Source: UBA6164 sp964527325 (GTDB taxonomy: Bacteria > Patescibacteriota > Gracilibacteria > BD1-5 > UBA6164). Taken from it: a stretch of DNA of 15,359 nucleotides. A program made the translations under genes and the position numbers. The notes below the pieces were generated by a model that made no database searches, had not been told where the DNA came from, and saw only the letters and a program-made list of their open reading frames with translations. How positions within the stretch are numbered: the first letter of the stretch is position 1; every line of letters begins with the position of its first letter. Location: the NCBI GenBank assembly GCA_964527325.1, contig CAZGNU010000037.1, positions 1-15,359 on the forward strand, in the 5' to 3' direction. This document shows positions 14,222 through 15,359 of the stretch, piece by piece.

Positions 14222-15292
14222 TTAATCCAATATTTTTACAAAATTCTCAATATAAATTAATTTATTCCTTCATACTTTCACTGAAGAAATAATTTTGTTA
14301 TTTTCTAATAAAGAAATGTATTTATTTGCTGTTTGTCTACTAAATCACATATCCCTACCAAATTCTCATACACTAAGAAATGGTTTTGAGAATAATAATT
14401 CTGTTATTTTATGATAATCCATATTCAATTCCTTTATTTTACTCTCAATTACATTCATAGAATCCTTAATTTTTAATATCTTTTTTCATGTTTTTTCTGC
14501 TTGAATAATCACTCATTTCAACATATACTCAATAAATTCAGAATAATCTCAAGATTTAGATGTTTTATTTAATAATCTATAATAAGTTGACCTAGTTTTA
14601 TTAATATACTCACTTAAAAATAAAATAGGATAATCCAACTTACTTGCAAGCATTAAATAAACAATATTTAAAATTCTTCCAGTTCTTCAATTTCAATCAT
14701 AAAATGGATGAATAGATTCAAACTGATAATGTATTACTGGCATTTTTATAAGTGGATCAATATCATCTGAATGATCATTTATAAAATTTTCAAGATTTTT
14801 TAATAATTTTGTAATTACATCTTCTCAAACAGGTGGTGTATATAATACTTCTCATTTATTATTTCATATTACAGTTCAGGGAATTTTTCTGACTCATGAC
14901 TTATTTGGTTCAATTATTTTTTGTAATTCTAATATCAAATTATATCATATTCCTCATTGTTTCTTAATCTTATTTACTCATGATAAAAGCGAAGTTCTAT
15001 AATGAGAAACTTCTTTTTCTGCTCATGTAATCTTATTTTTCTCTAATGCCTCATTTTGTAACACCTTTAATGTTGTTGTATTAATATTTTCTATTGCATT
15101 TGACTCAACAGATTCTTTTACAAGCAATGGAGAAATCAATATATCTACATTCGGAATCAACAATGCTAATCAATTTAATTTTGCTACTTCCGTATTGGCC
15201 TTTAAAGCAAGTTTTAAAAGTATTTTCTGATCGTAATCAAAATTTCAAGGCAATAAAGGTAATTCATTATACGGTACATCTTTTTGAAACAT
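14222..15292 (-). CDS. Fic-family protein (AMPylase type) with self-inhibitory motif and C-terminal winged helix
   Basis: 356 residues. Fic enzymes transfer AMP, or another nucleotide group, to hydroxyl side chains of target proteins. The active-site loop HPFYDGNGRTGR (195-206) is complete, with two of the glycines encoded by TGA. The N-terminal part has the class II inhibitory helix SNAIEN (64-69), matching (S/T)xxxE(G/N), whose Glu blocks productive ATP binding, so the enzyme should be self-restrained. Residues 180-260 are the Fic core. Residues 290-345 (LLFSKPFLSVGEFGRDMGFSRQTANKYISLLENNKII) are a winged helix-turn-helix suited to DNA binding. The chosen start (MFQKDVPYNELPLLPG) agrees with the family. 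The frame stays open upstream to the window edge, so an earlier start is not excluded. Confidence 0.9.
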
Positions 15293-15359
15293 TTTCGTTC
15301 AATTAATATTTTTTCTTGATATTATTTTAGCATCTGATGTTTCTTTTGAAGAAAAAAGT

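Noticed and set aside
14221..14228. ATTAATCC at the Fic stop as a fifth copy of the TAATCC element
   Set aside because: On the gene's own strand the sequence is GGATTAAT, so the element would face the wrong way, and neither hairpin follows.
15094..15306. A 70-codon plus-strand frame
   Set aside because: It is antisense to the N-terminal part of the Fic gene and has no family features.
1..15359. Mass pseudogenisation, with many in-frame TGA stops in every gene
   Set aside because: Full-length frames with intact catalytic residues in all families, and TGA at conserved Gly, show recoding rather than decay.
15293..15359. Extension of the Fic protein upstream of 15292
   Set aside because: The frame is open to the edge, but the sequence (SKETSDAKIISRKNINGTK) does not look like a Fic N-terminus. 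Open frames of this length are common when only TAA and TAG stop. Left open, not asserted.
1..15359. Prophage, transposon or integrative element
   Set aside because: No integrase, transposase, phage structural gene or tRNA attachment site was seen. The toxin-antitoxin and Fic genes alone do not show a mobile element.

Overview
The window comes from a very AT-rich bacterium that reads TGA as glycine (genetic code 25). This points to the candidate phyla radiation lineages Absconditabacteria (SR1) or Gracilibacteria. The evidence is direct: read with the standard code, almost every gene is cut into fragments. With TGA as Gly, seventeen complete genes and one partial gene open up, and TGA falls on invariant glycines: the G before DFN and before SDH in exonuclease III, YIG and DGG in UvrC, GxGEcGLD in TatD, and GNGR in Fic. 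All visible stops are TAA, with one TAG. Most arginines are AGA.

Left part (1-7043). A prepilin-like surface protein with an SUMF1-type C-terminal domain runs leftward off the edge. Diverging from it is a compact rightward cluster: a small putative antitoxin, an AbiEii-type nucleotidyltransferase toxin, exonuclease III (2 nt after the toxin), a membrane PH-domain protein (4 nt later), and, after a short hairpin, UvrC. A membrane-anchored cohesin-like protein and a TatD-family metal-dependent hydrolase follow. A toxin-antitoxin pair and two DNA-repair genes therefore sit in one possible transcription unit.

Middle (7044-10048). Two inverted copies of a short palindromic element separate tatD from a leftward conserved hypothetical membrane protein. 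Next is a leftward 592-residue prepilin-like protein whose C-terminal half is seven 41-residue Reg_prop-type beta-propeller repeats. It is followed by a small SSB-like protein ending in an acidic DIPF tip. The SSB-like gene shares a divergent, palindromic promoter region with a cold-shock protein (10203-10406).

Right part (10573-15359). A TyrA-like prephenate dehydrogenase, with a 39-bp tandem duplication inside it, faces a leftward group: an Lnb-N/DUF4105 protein, a small zinc-ribbon protein, a RelE/ParE-type toxin coupled to an XRE-Panacea antitoxin, and a Fic protein with its own inhibitory motif and a winged helix-turn-helix.

The most notable non-gene feature is a dispersed TAATCC-plus-two-hairpins element. 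There are four copies (5501, 6136, 7041, 7117). In three of them the TAA of the element is the stop codon of the neighbouring gene, and the second hairpin can act as its terminator. A different palindrome sits in frame inside tatD. No rRNA, tRNA, CRISPR array, transposase or phage gene was seen. No gap between genes exceeds 300 bases.
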